From the NCBI GenBank assembly GCA_034519525.1, contig JAXHOJ010000033.1:35404-99403 (forward strand): DNA of 64,000 nucleotides. Direction: 5' to 3'. The notes beneath the pieces are model-generated. The model had not been told where the DNA came from, ran no database searches, and saw only the letters and a list, made by a program, of their open reading frames with translations. A program made the translations under genes and the position numbers. Numbering within the stretch: position 1 is the first letter of the stretch; each line of letters opens with the position of its first letter. The DNA comes from Gemmobacter sp034519525. Its GTDB lineage: Bacteria; Pseudomonadota; Alphaproteobacteria; Rhodobacterales; Rhodobacteraceae. Shown piece after piece: positions 46,395-55,026 of the stretch.

Positions 46395-46420
46395 AAAGGC
46401 CGGGGAAATCCCCGGCCTTT
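46395..46420. terminator. 11-bp hairpin terminator between kinase and BI-1 genes
   Basis: AAAGGCCGGGG pairs perfectly with CCCCGGCCTTT around an AAAT loop. A and T runs on both sides make it likely to act in both directions. Confidence 0.85.
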
Positions 46421-46441
46421 GCAATCTGGCATATGCCTGCG

Positions 46442-47167
46442 TTATTCGCGGTTGCCCATGAACTGCAGCAGGAACATGAACATGTTGATGAAGTCGAGAT
46501 ACAGGCTCAGCGCGCCCATGATCGCCGATTTCGCCAGCCATTCCTGGTCGCCATGCGCGGCGTGCTGGATGTAGTCGTTCTTGATGTTCTGCGTGTCATA
46601 GGCGGTCAGGCCCGCGAAGATCAGCACGCCGATGACCGAAATCGCAAACTGCAGCGCGCTGGAGGCCATGAAGATATTGACAACCGACGCGACGATCAGG
46701 CCGATCAGACCCATCATCAGGAAGGTGCCGAAGCCCGACAGGTCACGCTTCGTGGTATAGCCGTACAGCGACAGGCCCGCAAAGGCGATGGCCGTGACCA
46801 GAAAGGTGCTGGGCGATCGAGACGCCGGTGAAGATGGCGAAGATATAGGCCAGCGACAGGCCCATCGCGGCGGCATAGACATAGAAGAACAGTTGCGCAG
46901 CCGGGGCCGACATGCGGTTGATCATCGCGCCAAAGGCAAACACCATGACCAGCGGCAGGAACATCACCACCCATTTCAGCGGGCGTGCCATAGATCGCGC
47001 TCAGCATGGCTTCATTGGTGCCAACGGCCCAGGCGACGCCCGCCGTCAACAGCATACGCCACGGACATCAGCCCGTAGACCTTGTTCATATGGGCGCGCA
47101 GGCCCGCGTCGATCTGCGCCGAGCGGGCGCCGACGCCAGCGGTGCGGATCGTTTGATAGTCAGCCAT
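46442..47167 (-). pseudogene. Bax inhibitor-1/YccA family membrane protein, frameshifted
   Basis: A 7-helix inner-membrane protein; family members act as calcium leak channels or modulate the FtsH protease. Readable pieces are MADYQTIRTAGVGARSAQID at the start, WVVMFLPLVMVFAFGAMINR, FYVYAAAMGLSLAYIFAIF, and a long C-terminal part (GLSLYGYTTKRDLSGFGTFL ... AYDTQNIKNDY ... FINMFMFLLQFMGNRE). Breaks lie near 46810, 46988 and 47055. The GGAGG site before the ATG at 47167 is good. Corrected length is about 240 residues. Confidence 0.85.
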
Positions 47168-47308
47168 GTGGTGCCTCCGAATGTGTCAACCGGCAGCGAC
47201 CCTGCAATGAGACCGCGCCTTATGCCGCAAATATTGGGGGCATGGGCCGGAAATTCAAGAAGTTCCGGCCCGGAAACCTGACTTTCTCATGCCGCATTGT
47301 GCCGTGTT

Positions 47309-47521
47309 TCACCGGCGCCAATGGGCGGGCACATCCCAGACCGGCTCTGTGGCTTCGGCCTGCGCCTGTTCGCGCGTCAGCCCGATGTCGCGCAGCATGT
47401 GGTCATCCAGCCGGGCAAGCCGCTGCCGTTGCCGCCGCAGCGCGATCCGGTCGAAAACCCGCGCCCAGAAACTCTGCCGCGGTTGCAGCGGACGACGGGG
47501 CAGGGAAGAGGCATGATCCAT
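47309..47521 (-). CDS. DUF1127 (YjiS-like) small basic protein
   Basis: A 70-residue protein rich in Arg. The family helix RLARLDDHMLRDIGLTREQA lies in the middle. DUF1127 proteins in Alphaproteobacteria affect phosphate and RNA turnover and biofilm traits in some species, but most are unstudied. The start 47521 has an AGGAG site. It is divergent from a LysR regulator 120 bases away, which could control it. Confidence 0.85.
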   Translation of the reverse strand: MDHASSLPRRPLQPRQSFWARVFDRIALRRQRQRLARLDDHMLRDIGLTREQAQAEATEPVWDVPAHWRR

Positions 47522-47640
47522 TTAACACTCCTGTTTGTGATGTGTTTGGGTGGTTCCATTTCGTCTCTTGATGGAATTTGCCGGATCATGCAGAATAAGG
47601 GAAATGAATGATTGTTGGTGAATACATCACGGAGCTTGAT

Positions 47641-48489
47641 ATGCCGCGCAATCTTGATCTCACGGCGTTACGGTCTTTCGTGGCGGTGGCCGATGCGGGC
47701 GGTGTGACCCGCGCGGCGGGGCTGCTGAACCTGACGCAAAGCGCCGTTTCGATGCAGCTGAAGCGGCTGGAAGACAGCCTGAACACCCCGCTGTTTCAAC
47801 GTGCGGCGCGCAAACTCTCGCTGACCCCGGAGGGGGCGCAGCTCATGGGGCCTGCCCGCCGGATGCTGGAACTGAACGACGAGGCGCTGGCCCGGCTGGG
47901 GGTCGACAGCTGCGAAGGCGAAATCCGTCTGGGCGTGCCGCATGACATCGTCTATCCGGCGATTCCCGGCATCCTGAAACGGCTGGCGGCGCAATATCCG
48001 CGGTTGCGCATCACGCTGACCTCTTCCTTCACCACGCTGTTGAAAGATGCCTTCGGGCGGGGCGAGCTGGATGTGATCGTCACGACCGAAGACCGCCCGG
48101 GGCCGGGGGGCGAGGTGATTTCGGCCCAGCGGCTTGTCTGGATCGGAGCCGAGGAGGGCGGGGCCTTTGCCCGGCGCCCGGTGCGGCTGGGGTTCAAGGA
48201 TACCTGCATCTTCCGCCCCACGGCGCAATCCGCGCTGGATGCGGCCGGTATCCCCTGGGAACTGGCTTTCGAAGGTGACAGCGAACAGGCAGCCGAAGCA
48301 TTGGTGGCCGCCGATCTGGCGATTTCCGCCCGGCTGTCAGGGCGTTTTCCGCCGGGCACAGTTGAAATCACCGGGCAAGGCCTGCCCGATTTGGGCGGGC
48401 TGTCGATCTGCCTGTATCGCGCGCCCACGGCAAGGAACGAAGCAGCCGAGGCGCTGCTGGCAGAGTTGCGGCTGGCCTATGGCGGGTAG
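47641..48489 (+). CDS. LysR-family transcriptional regulator
   Basis: A 282-residue regulator. The winged helix-turn-helix spans residues 5-60 (DLTALRSFVAVADAGGVTRAA, then LTQSAVSMQLKRLE). The effector-binding domain follows with EGEIRLGVPHDIVYPAIPG. The ATG at 47641 has a CGGAG site; an upstream in-frame ATG at 47608 is possible. LysR proteins often regulate the divergent gene, here the DUF1127 gene. The ligand is unknown. Confidence 0.88.
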   Translation: MPRNLDLTALRSFVAVADAGGVTRAAGLLNLTQSAVSMQLKRLEDSLNTPLFQRAARKLSLTPEGAQLMGPARRMLELNDEALARLGVDSCEGEIRLGVPHDIVYPAIPGILKRLAAQYPRLRITLTSSFTTLLKDAFGRGELDVIVTTEDRPGPGGEVISAQRLVWIGAEEGGAFARRPVRLGFKDTCIFRPTAQSALDAAGIPWELAFEGDSEQAAEALVAADLAISARLSGRFPPGTVEITGQGLPDLGGLSICLYRAPTARNEAAEALLAELRLAYGG

Positions 48490-48520
48490 GCGCTGACGCC
48501 CTCTCGAACCCTCGCTCTGA

Positions 48521-48641
48521 CCCCCTCCCCAACCCTTCCCCTGGCAGGGGGAGGGAGGGCGTCGCTTGGGGTGGGCGGTGTTGCTTGTGACATAGCCCGA
48601 CAGCCCCCTCCCCCTGTCAGGGGGAGGGTTGGGGAGGGGGG
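48521..48641. repeat. Inverted pair of REP-like palindromes
   Basis: Two GC-rich units, each with a CCCCCTG..CAGGGGG-type hairpin (around 48538-48555 and 48604-48628), are arranged head to head. The outer sequences CCCCCTCCCCAACCCT and AGGGTTGGGGAGGGGG are also complementary. The layout resembles a BIME between the convergent LysR and PepF genes. Confidence 0.65.
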
Positions 48642-48661
48642 CAGACGGGACGGAGGGCGCC

Positions 48662-50488
48662 TCAGTCCTCCATCGCCTCCAGCTCGTCGATGAAGCCCGC
48701 AATCATGCTCAGGCCCTTGTCCCAGAAGGCAGGGTCGCTGGCATCCAGACCAAACGGCGCCAGCAGTTCCTTGTGATGCTTCGATCCGCCGGCCTTCAGC
48801 ATATCGAAATACTTCTCTTCGAACCCGGGCAGCCCGCTGGCATAAACCGCATAAAGCGCATTCACCAACCCGTCGCCAAAGGCATAGGCATAGACGTAGA
48901 AGGGCGAATGCACGAAATGCGGGATATAGGCCCAGAAGGTTTCGTAGCCGTCCATGAACTCGAACACATCGCCCAGCGATTGCGCCTGCACGCTCATCCA
49001 CAGGGCGTTGATGTCATCGGGCGTCAGCTCGCCCTCCGCCCGTGCCGCATGCAGCTTGCATTCGAAATCATAGAAGGCGATCTGGCGGACGACCGTGTTG
49101 ATCATGTCCTCCACCTTGCCCGCCAGCAGGGTCTTGCGTTCGGCCTTGGTCTTGGCACCTTCCAGCAGCTTGCGGAAGGTCAGCATCTCGCCAAAGACCG
49201 ATGCCGTTTCCGCCAGCGTCAGTGGGGTCGATGACAGCAGCTCGCCCTGCGCCGCCGCCAACCGCTGGTGCACACCATGGCCCAGCTCATGCGCCAGCGT
49301 CATCACATCGCGCGGCTTGCCGAGGTAATTGAGCATCACATAGGGATGCACCGTGGTCACGGTGGGATGGGCAAAGGCACCCGGCGCCTTGCCGGGCTTC
49401 ACGCCCGCGTCGATCCAGCCTTTGGTAAAGAACGGCTCGGCCAGTTCCGCCAGCTTGGGCGAAAACGCGGCATAGGCCTCCGACACCGTCTTGCGCGCCT
49501 CGTCCCAGCCCACGGTCTTCGGCGCTTCGATCGGCAGCGGGGCGTTGCGGTCCCAGACCTGCAGCGTTTCAAGCCCCATCCACTTTGCCTTCAGCCGGTA
49601 ATAGCGATGGCTCAGCTTGGGATAGGCCGCCACAACCGCATCACGCAGCGCCTGCACCACCTCGGGCTCCACATGGTTCGACAGGTGCCGCCCATGCTGG
49701 GGCGAGGGCATCTTGCGCCAGCGGTCGTGGATTTCCTTCTCTTTCGCCAGGGTGTTGTGCACCCGTGCGAAGAGTTTGATATTCTTGTCGAACACCGCCG
49801 CCAGCGCCCGCGCCGCCGCCTCGCGTTTCGCCCGGTCGGTATCGGTCAGCAGGTTCAGCGTGGATTCAAGGTTCAGCTCTTCCTCTTCGCCCGCCACCTT
49901 GAACATCAGCCCGGCCATGGTCTCGTCGAACAGCTTGTTCCAGGCGCTGGCCCCCACAACACTTTCGTCATGCAGGAATTTTTCCAGCTCATCCGAAAGC
50001 TGGTGCGGCCGCATGGCGCGCATCCGGTCGAACACCGGACGATAGCGCGCCAGATCGGCGCTTTCTGCCAGCAGCCGGTCCAGATGCGCATCTTCCAGCC
50101 GGTTGAACTCCAGGCTGAAGAACACCAGCGGCGTGGTGAAGGTGGTCACCCGATCCTGCGCATCCGACATGAACACCGCGCGTTCGCTGTCCATGGTGTT
50201 CTGATAATACCGCAGCCCGGCATAAGACATGATCCGCCCGGCGGTCACGTCAATCGCCTCATAGGCCTGCACACAGGCCAGCAGCTGCGCCGCATCCAGC
50301 CCGGCCAGCTTGCCCTCATAGCTGGCGGCGAAATCGGCGCAGGCTTTGTCCAGCCAGGCCATGTCGCGGGCATATTCGGCAGAATCCGGTGCCGGATAAA
50401 GATCGGTCAGATCCCATTCCGGCAGGCTGCCAAGGCCCCCGGCAGAGGCATTTGCATCGAAGACGGGGGTGGGCAGCGGCAGCGTCAT
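48662..50488 (-). CDS. pepF: M3-family oligoendopeptidase F
   Basis: A 608-residue cytoplasmic zinc metallopeptidase that degrades short peptides. The active site LAHELGHGVHQ (HExxH) is near residue 400, with the Glu ligand in ETASVFGEML about 25 residues on. The helical N-terminal part and the C-terminal HKELLAPFGLDASDPAFW match the family. The start 50488 has a GAGGT site and is preferred to an extended frame. The REP-like element is downstream. Confidence 0.93.
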   Translation of the reverse strand: MTLPLPTPVFDANASAGGLGSLPEWDLTDLYPAPDSAEYARDMAWLDKACADFAASYEGKLAGLDAAQLLACVQAYEAIDVTAGRIMSYAGLRYYQNTMDSERAVFMSDAQDRVTTFTTPLVFFSLEFNRLEDAHLDRLLAESADLARYRPVFDRMRAMRPHQLSDELEKFLHDESVVGASAWNKLFDETMAGLMFKVAGEEEELNLESTLNLLTDTDRAKREAAARALAAVFDKNIKLFARVHNTLAKEKEIHDRWRKMPSPQHGRHLSNHVEPEVVQALRDAVVAAYPKLSHRYYRLKAKWMGLETLQVWDRNAPLPIEAPKTVGWDEARKTVSEAYAAFSPKLAELAEPFFTKGWIDAGVKPGKAPGAFAHPTVTTVHPYVMLNYLGKPRDVMTLAHELGHGVHQRLAAAQGELLSSTPLTLAETASVFGEMLTFRKLLEGAKTKAERKTLLAGKVEDMINTVVRQIAFYDFECKLHAARAEGELTPDDINALWMSVQAQSLGDVFEFMDGYETFWAYIPHFVHSPFYVYAYAFGDGLVNALYAVYASGLPGFEEKYFDMLKAGGSKHHKELLAPFGLDASDPAFWDKGLSMIAGFIDELEAMED

Positions 50489-50556
50489 GGGAAAACCTCG
50501 ATCTTGTCTAGGCTTCATCTAGGTTCGCGCCATAGCAAAGCGCAACCCTTACCCCC

Positions 50557-50580
50557 TTCCTCTTGGCTCAAATACCCTGG
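50557..50580 (-). repeat. Dispersed gene-end motif overlapping a stop codon
   Basis: The minus strand reads AGGGTATTTGAGCCAAGAGG, one base from the common core. The TGA inside it is the stop codon of the DNA ligase gene, so the repeat forms part of that gene's end. Confidence 0.65.
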
Positions 50581-52184
50581 GGGTCTGGGGGCAAAGCCCC
50601 CAGCGGTTGCCGCAAAAGCGCCCTCAGGCTGTCCAGCGTGTCGATCTCTGCCGCGCTCTTGTCCCGCCGCCAGCGCAGCATCCGGGGAAAGCGCAGGGCG
50701 ATGCCCGATTTGTGGCGCGGGCTTTCCTGAATCCCCTCGAACCCGATCTCGAACACCAGCTCCGGCGGAACCCGCCGCACCGGGCCAAACCGTTCCAGCG
50801 TATGCTGCCGCACCCAGCGGGTGATTTCGGCAAATTCGGCATCGGTCAGGCCCGAATAGGCCTTGGCAAAGGGCACCAGCCCATCGCCCTCCCGGACGGC
50901 AAAGGTGAAATCGGTGAACAGCTCGGCCCGCCGCCCATGCCCCGCCTGCGCATAGATCATCACGGCATCCACGCTGAACGGGTCCAGCTTCCACTTCCAC
51001 CAGTCGCCCCGCCTGCGCCCGGTGAAATAGGCCGAGGCCGCGCGTTTCAGCATCACCCCTTCCGCCAGCTGCCCGCGCGCCGCCTGCCGCAACCCGGCCA
51101 GTGCGGGCCAGCTGTCAAAAGGCAGCAGGGGCGATGCGGCCAGTGGCAAGCCCACCGGCAGGGCGGCAATGATCGCGTCCAGCCGGGCGCGGCGTGCCTC
51201 GAAGGGCACGGCGCGCAGATCGGTGCCGCCGTCTTCCAGCAGATCATAGGCCAGAAAATGCACTGGCGCCTCGGTCAGCTGTTTGCGGCTGACGGTCTTG
51301 CGGGCGATCCGCGTCTGCAAGGCGGCAAAGGGCAGGGCCGCCCCGTCGCGGAAGGCCAGAATTTCGCCATCCAGCACGGTGCCTGCGGGCAGAAAATCGG
51401 CCAGCGGCGCGAATTCGGGGAAGCGGTCGGTCATCAGCTCCTCCCCGCGCGACCAGACGGCAAAATGGCCGGGGCGGGCGATGATCTGGCCGCGGATGCC
51501 ATCCCATTTCCATTCCGCGCGCCAGTCTTCCGCGGCCCCCAGCACCTCTGGCCCGTCCTCCAGCGCCGAGGCCAGCGCGAAAGGATAGGGCCGGGCGCCC
51601 GCGCCTTCCTCGCCGGCAATCAGGGTGGCAAAGCGGGTGGTGGCCGGATCCCAGTCTCCCATCAGCCGATGCGCCAGAACCGCTTCCTCCACGCCGGTTG
51701 CCATGGCCAGCGCCCGGGTCATCAGCCCCCGGCTGACCCCCATGCGGAACCCGCCGGTAATCAGCTTGTTGAACAGGAACCGCGCATCGCCCTCCAGCGC
51801 ATCCCACAGCGCCAGAACGGCGGCCTGCCGGTCCTCGGACGGGCGGCCCGCCAGGGCTGCCAGTTCGGCCACCAGATCCGCCAGCGCAATATCGCGCGGC
51901 GCCATGGCAGGCGGCAGGACCAGCGCGATGGTTTCGGCCAGATCACCCACCACGGCATAGCTTTCCTCGAACAGCCACAGGGGCAGCCCCGCCGCCTGCG
52001 CCGCCCAAAGCCGCAGCTCGGTCGAACTCGCCGCGCGCTTCGGGCGGCGGCCCGACAGCAGGGCGATGCACTGCAGCCGGTCCTCCTCGGGGGCGGTTTG
52101 CAGATAATCGCTCAGCGCCGCCAGCCGCAGGTTGGTGCGGGTGGTGCCATCCAGCGCGGCAAACAGGGCGGCAAAGCGCTTCAT
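50568..52184 (-). CDS. ATP-dependent DNA ligase (cisplatin-damage-response type)
   Basis: A 538-residue DNA ligase. The N-terminal DNA-binding region reaches about 190. The nucleotidyltransferase motifs are EWKWDGIRGQ (motif I, adenylated Lys), LDGEILAF (III), GVMLKR (IV) and WWKWKLD (V), followed by an OB-fold. It lies directly after the exonuclease gene and overlaps it by 4 bases, the known pair associated with repair of cross-link and similar damage. In many genomes a DEAD/DEAH helicase and a PdeM-type phosphoesterase follow; they are not seen here. Confidence 0.92.
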   Translation of the reverse strand: MKRFAALFAALDGTTRTNLRLAALSDYLQTAPEEDRLQCIALLSGRRPKRAASSTELRLWAAQAAGLPLWLFEESYAVVGDLAETIALVLPPAMAPRDIALADLVAELAALAGRPSEDRQAAVLALWDALEGDARFLFNKLITGGFRMGVSRGLMTRALAMATGVEEAVLAHRLMGDWDPATTRFATLIAGEEGAGARPYPFALASALEDGPEVLGAAEDWRAEWKWDGIRGQIIARPGHFAVWSRGEELMTDRFPEFAPLADFLPAGTVLDGEILAFRDGAALPFAALQTRIARKTVSRKQLTEAPVHFLAYDLLEDGGTDLRAVPFEARRARLDAIIAALPVGLPLAASPLLPFDSWPALAGLRQAARGQLAEGVMLKRAASAYFTGRRRGDWWKWKLDPFSVDAVMIYAQAGHGRRAELFTDFTFAVREGDGLVPFAKAYSGLTDAEFAEITRWVRQHTLERFGPVRRVPPELVFEIGFEGIQESPRHKSGIALRFPRMLRWRRDKSAAEIDTLDSLRALLRQPLGALPPDPQGI

Positions 52185-53230
52185 GCGGCCCCCGCCGAAT
52201 CTATAGTCGAATCCGCTGTCGACTCTGTCCCCGTCTCGCCCGCAGCCTCACCTTCATATTCGGTGCTGACGACATGCGCGTCATAGCCCTGTTCGGCCAG
52301 CCATTGCCGGAACTGCGCGGTATAGCCATGGGTGACAAAGACCCGCTCTGCCCCGGTTGCACGGATCGCCATATTCAGCCCCGCCCAATCGGCATGATCC
52401 GACAGCACGAAACCCTGCGCCGCCCCCCGCCTGCGCCGGATGCCGCGCACCGCCATCCAGCCCGAGGCAAAACCTTCCGCCCGCGCCCCGAACCGCCCGG
52501 CCCAGCTGCTGCCAAGCGCCGAAGGCGGCGCAATCACCAGCGCGCCGGGATGGGTCTTGCCCGTCACCGCGCCACTGGCATGGATGGTTTCAGGCAGGTG
52601 ATAGCCCGCCGCGCGCAGTGCGCCATTCACCCCTTCCACCGCACCATGCGTCAGAATCGGTCCGATCGGCTCCACCGCTGCCAGCAGCCGCTGCGCCTTG
52701 CCCAGGGCATAGGCCCCCAGAATCGAGGTCTTGCCCTCCGCCGCATTGGCCGCCCACCATTGGCCGATCTGCCGCGCAATTTCTGCCTGCGGGCGCCAGC
52801 GGAACACCGGCAGGCCAAAGGTACATTCGCTGATGAAGGCATGGCAGGCGACGGGGGCAAAGGGTTCCGCCAGCCCGTCCGGCTCTACCTTGTAATCGCC
52901 CGAAACCACCCAGACCTCGCCACGATGTTCCACCCGCACCTGCGCCGATCCCGGCAGATGGCCTGCGGGATGCAGGCTCACCCGCACTTCGCCAATCTGC
53001 CGCACCGCGCCATAGGCCAGCATCTCGATCCGCACATCGCCCAGCCGGTGCCGCAGCACGGGCGCCGTGCCCGGTGTGCAAAGATAGGCGCCATGGCCCG
53101 GGCGGGCATGATCGGAATGGGCATGGGTGATGACCGCCAGATCCACCGGGCGCCAGGGGTCGATGTAAAACCCGCCTTCGGGGCAAAAGATCCCGCGGTC
53201 GGTGAAACTGAGAAGGGCAGGGCGTGTCAT
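52181..53230 (-). CDS. Ligase-associated DNA damage response exonuclease (MBL/beta-CASP)
   Basis: A 349-residue metallo-beta-lactamase nuclease. The core has ITHAHSDHARPGHG (HxHxDH) near residue 35, then HPAGHLPGSAQ and VSGDYKVEPDGL. The beta-CASP part has LSDHADWAGL and ends in FVTHGYTAQFRQWL. The protein is the partner of the DNA ligase next to it, the two overlapping by 4 bases. The N-terminus LLSFTDRGIFCPEGGFYIDPW is typical. The C-terminal 20 residues are rich in Glu/Ala/Ser. Confidence 0.92.
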   Translation of the reverse strand: MTRPALLSFTDRGIFCPEGGFYIDPWRPVDLAVITHAHSDHARPGHGAYLCTPGTAPVLRHRLGDVRIEMLAYGAVRQIGEVRVSLHPAGHLPGSAQVRVEHRGEVWVVSGDYKVEPDGLAEPFAPVACHAFISECTFGLPVFRWRPQAEIARQIGQWWAANAAEGKTSILGAYALGKAQRLLAAVEPIGPILTHGAVEGVNGALRAAGYHLPETIHASGAVTGKTHPGALVIAPPSALGSSWAGRFGARAEGFASGWMAVRGIRRRRGAAQGFVLSDHADWAGLNMAIRATGAERVFVTHGYTAQFRQWLAEQGYDAHVVSTEYEGEAAGETGTESTADSTIDSAGAA

Positions 53231-53568
53231 CCCCTGAAAATAGCGCAGGACAGCCGCCGGAAAAGCCCCGCCATCCCCCTCTGTCCGCTTGCCGCAGCGG
53301 CTGATCTGCCAGAAGCCCCCCTGACACAGGCGCAGAGTCAGGCCCGGTCGTGCAGAAAAGCGCCACTTTTCTCACCACCCTGCCGGGCGCATCCGGGATT
53401 TGCAGCCTGAATGGCGGCCGTGATCCCAGAATATGCCTATATTTTGTGCCTTTGCGCATTTTCAGGCCGCCCAATCTGCCCTTCGCTGCAAAGATTGGCG
53501 AGGGTGCTTCCCTCTGGCGAAAGGGGCTGATTAACTGAACTCAGCAATGACCGGGGGGGTGGCTTCAG
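53231..53568. other. Divergent promoter region without a gene
   Basis: A 338-base gap between the exonuclease (minus) and the Anbu operon (plus). I see no credible gene. It contains CCAATCT (53471-53477) paired with AGATTGG (53492-53498) around 14 bases, about 70 bases before the ATP-grasp start. This could be a regulatory site or a hairpin. Confidence 0.4.
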
Positions 53569-55026
53569 GTGACAAGCTATTTCAATGAAATGTATCAGGA
53601 TGGCGCCGTTCGGCCGCCATATGCCCGGCTGGAAGACTGGATGAGGACGATGCCGTCCGAATTCCGTCAGATGAAGCAGGCAGAGGCCGAGGCGCTGTTT
53701 CGCCGCATCGGCATTACCTTCGCGGTCTATGGCGAAGGCGGCGACCCGGATCGCCTCATTCCGTTCGACATGTTCCCGCGCGTCTTCACCGCGCAGGAAT
53801 GGGCGCGGCTGGAACGTGGCATCAAACAGCGGGCACGGGCGCTGAACGCCTTTCTGGTCGATGTCTACGGCCGGGGCGAAATCGTGAAATCGGGTCGCAT
53901 CCCGGCGCGGCTTGTCTATCAGAACGAGGCTTATGAAAAGGCCGTGGTGGGCTTCGTGCCGCCCAAGGGCGTTTACAGCCATATCGTGGGCATTGATCTG
54001 GTCCGCACCGGGGCGGATGATTTCTTCGTGCTGGAAGACAACTGCCGCACGCCTTCGGGCGTGTCTTACATGCTGGAAAACCGCGAAATCATGATGCGGA
54101 TGTTCCCGGATCTGTTCCGCGAAAACCGCATCCAGCCGGTCGACAGCTACAGCGAGCGCCTGCGCCGCACCCTGGCCAGCGTGGCCCCTGCCAAATGCAA
54201 GCATGAACCCTGCGTCGTCATCCTGACGCCCGGCCATTTCAACAGCGCCTATTACGAACACAGCTTTCTGGCCGATCTGATGGGCGTCGAACTGGTTGAA
54301 GGGCAGGATCTGTTCGTTGAAGGCGAATATGTCTACATGCGCACCACCGAAGGGCCAAAGCGGGTGGATGTGATCTACCGCCGCCTGGATGATGCCTATA
54401 TCGACCCGCTGTGCTTCCGCCCCGATTCCATGCTGGGCGTGCCCGGCCTGATGGATGTCTACCGGTCGGGCGGGGTGTCGATCTGTTCAGCCCCCGGCGC
54501 GGGCGTGGCCGATGACAAGGCGGTTTATACTTTCGTGCCCGAAATGGTCCGCTTCTATCTGGGCGAAGAACCGATCCTGCAGAACGTGCCCACATGGCAA
54601 TGCGCCAAGGCCGATGATCTGAAATATGTGCTGGAAAAGCTGCCGGAACTGGTGGTGAAAGAGGTGCATGGCTCGGGCGGCTACGGAATGCTGGTCGGCC
54701 CGAAATCGTCAAAGGCCGAGATCGAGGCCTTCCGCCACAAGATCATGGAAGACCCCGACAATTACATCGCCCAGCCCACGCTCGCACTGTCGACCACGCC
54801 AACCTTCGTGCAAGAAGGCATCGCCCCCCGCCATGTCGATCTCAGGCCCTATTGTCTCGTCGGCGAAAGCATAGATCTGGTGCCGGGCGGCCTGACCCGC
54901 GTGGCGCTGAAGGATGGCAGCCTTGTGGTGAACTCGTCACAGGGTGGCGGCGTCAAGGATACCTGGGTGTTGGCGGAAGTGAGATTAAAGGAGAATATTT
55001 TTAAAAAAGAGCGACGAAGATGCTGA
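53569..55026 (+). CDS. Circularly permuted type 2 ATP-grasp protein of the Anbu operon
   Basis: A 485-residue peptide-ligase-like protein. The fold has GIDLVRTGADDFFVLEDNCR, then SGVSYMLENREIM, YRRLDDAYIDPL, and later VVKEVHGSGGYGMLVGP and PRHVDLRPYCLVG. Families of this type ligate amino acids or peptides and sit in operons with alpha-E, transglutaminase and Anbu proteasome genes. The start is GTG 53569. The usual end, DTWVLAE, is followed by an AT-rich tail to a stop inside the next gene; a single base error near 54980 would restore an earlier stop. Confidence 0.88.
   Translation: MTSYFNEMYQDGAVRPPYARLEDWMRTMPSEFRQMKQAEAEALFRRIGITFAVYGEGGDPDRLIPFDMFPRVFTAQEWARLERGIKQRARALNAFLVDVYGRGEIVKSGRIPARLVYQNEAYEKAVVGFVPPKGVYSHIVGIDLVRTGADDFFVLEDNCRTPSGVSYMLENREIMMRMFPDLFRENRIQPVDSYSERLRRTLASVAPAKCKHEPCVVILTPGHFNSAYYEHSFLADLMGVELVEGQDLFVEGEYVYMRTTEGPKRVDVIYRRLDDAYIDPLCFRPDSMLGVPGLMDVYRSGGVSICSAPGAGVADDKAVYTFVPEMVRFYLGEEPILQNVPTWQCAKADDLKYVLEKLPELVVKEVHGSGGYGMLVGPKSSKAEIEAFRHKIMEDPDNYIAQPTLALSTTPTFVQEGIAPRHVDLRPYCLVGESIDLVPGGLTRVALKDGSLVVNSSQGGGVKDTWVLAEVRLKENIFKKERRRC

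Noticed and set aside
53350..53538. 62-codon plus-strand frame before the ATP-grasp gene
   Set aside because: Mixed composition, no ribosome site, no motif; it lies in a regulatory gap.
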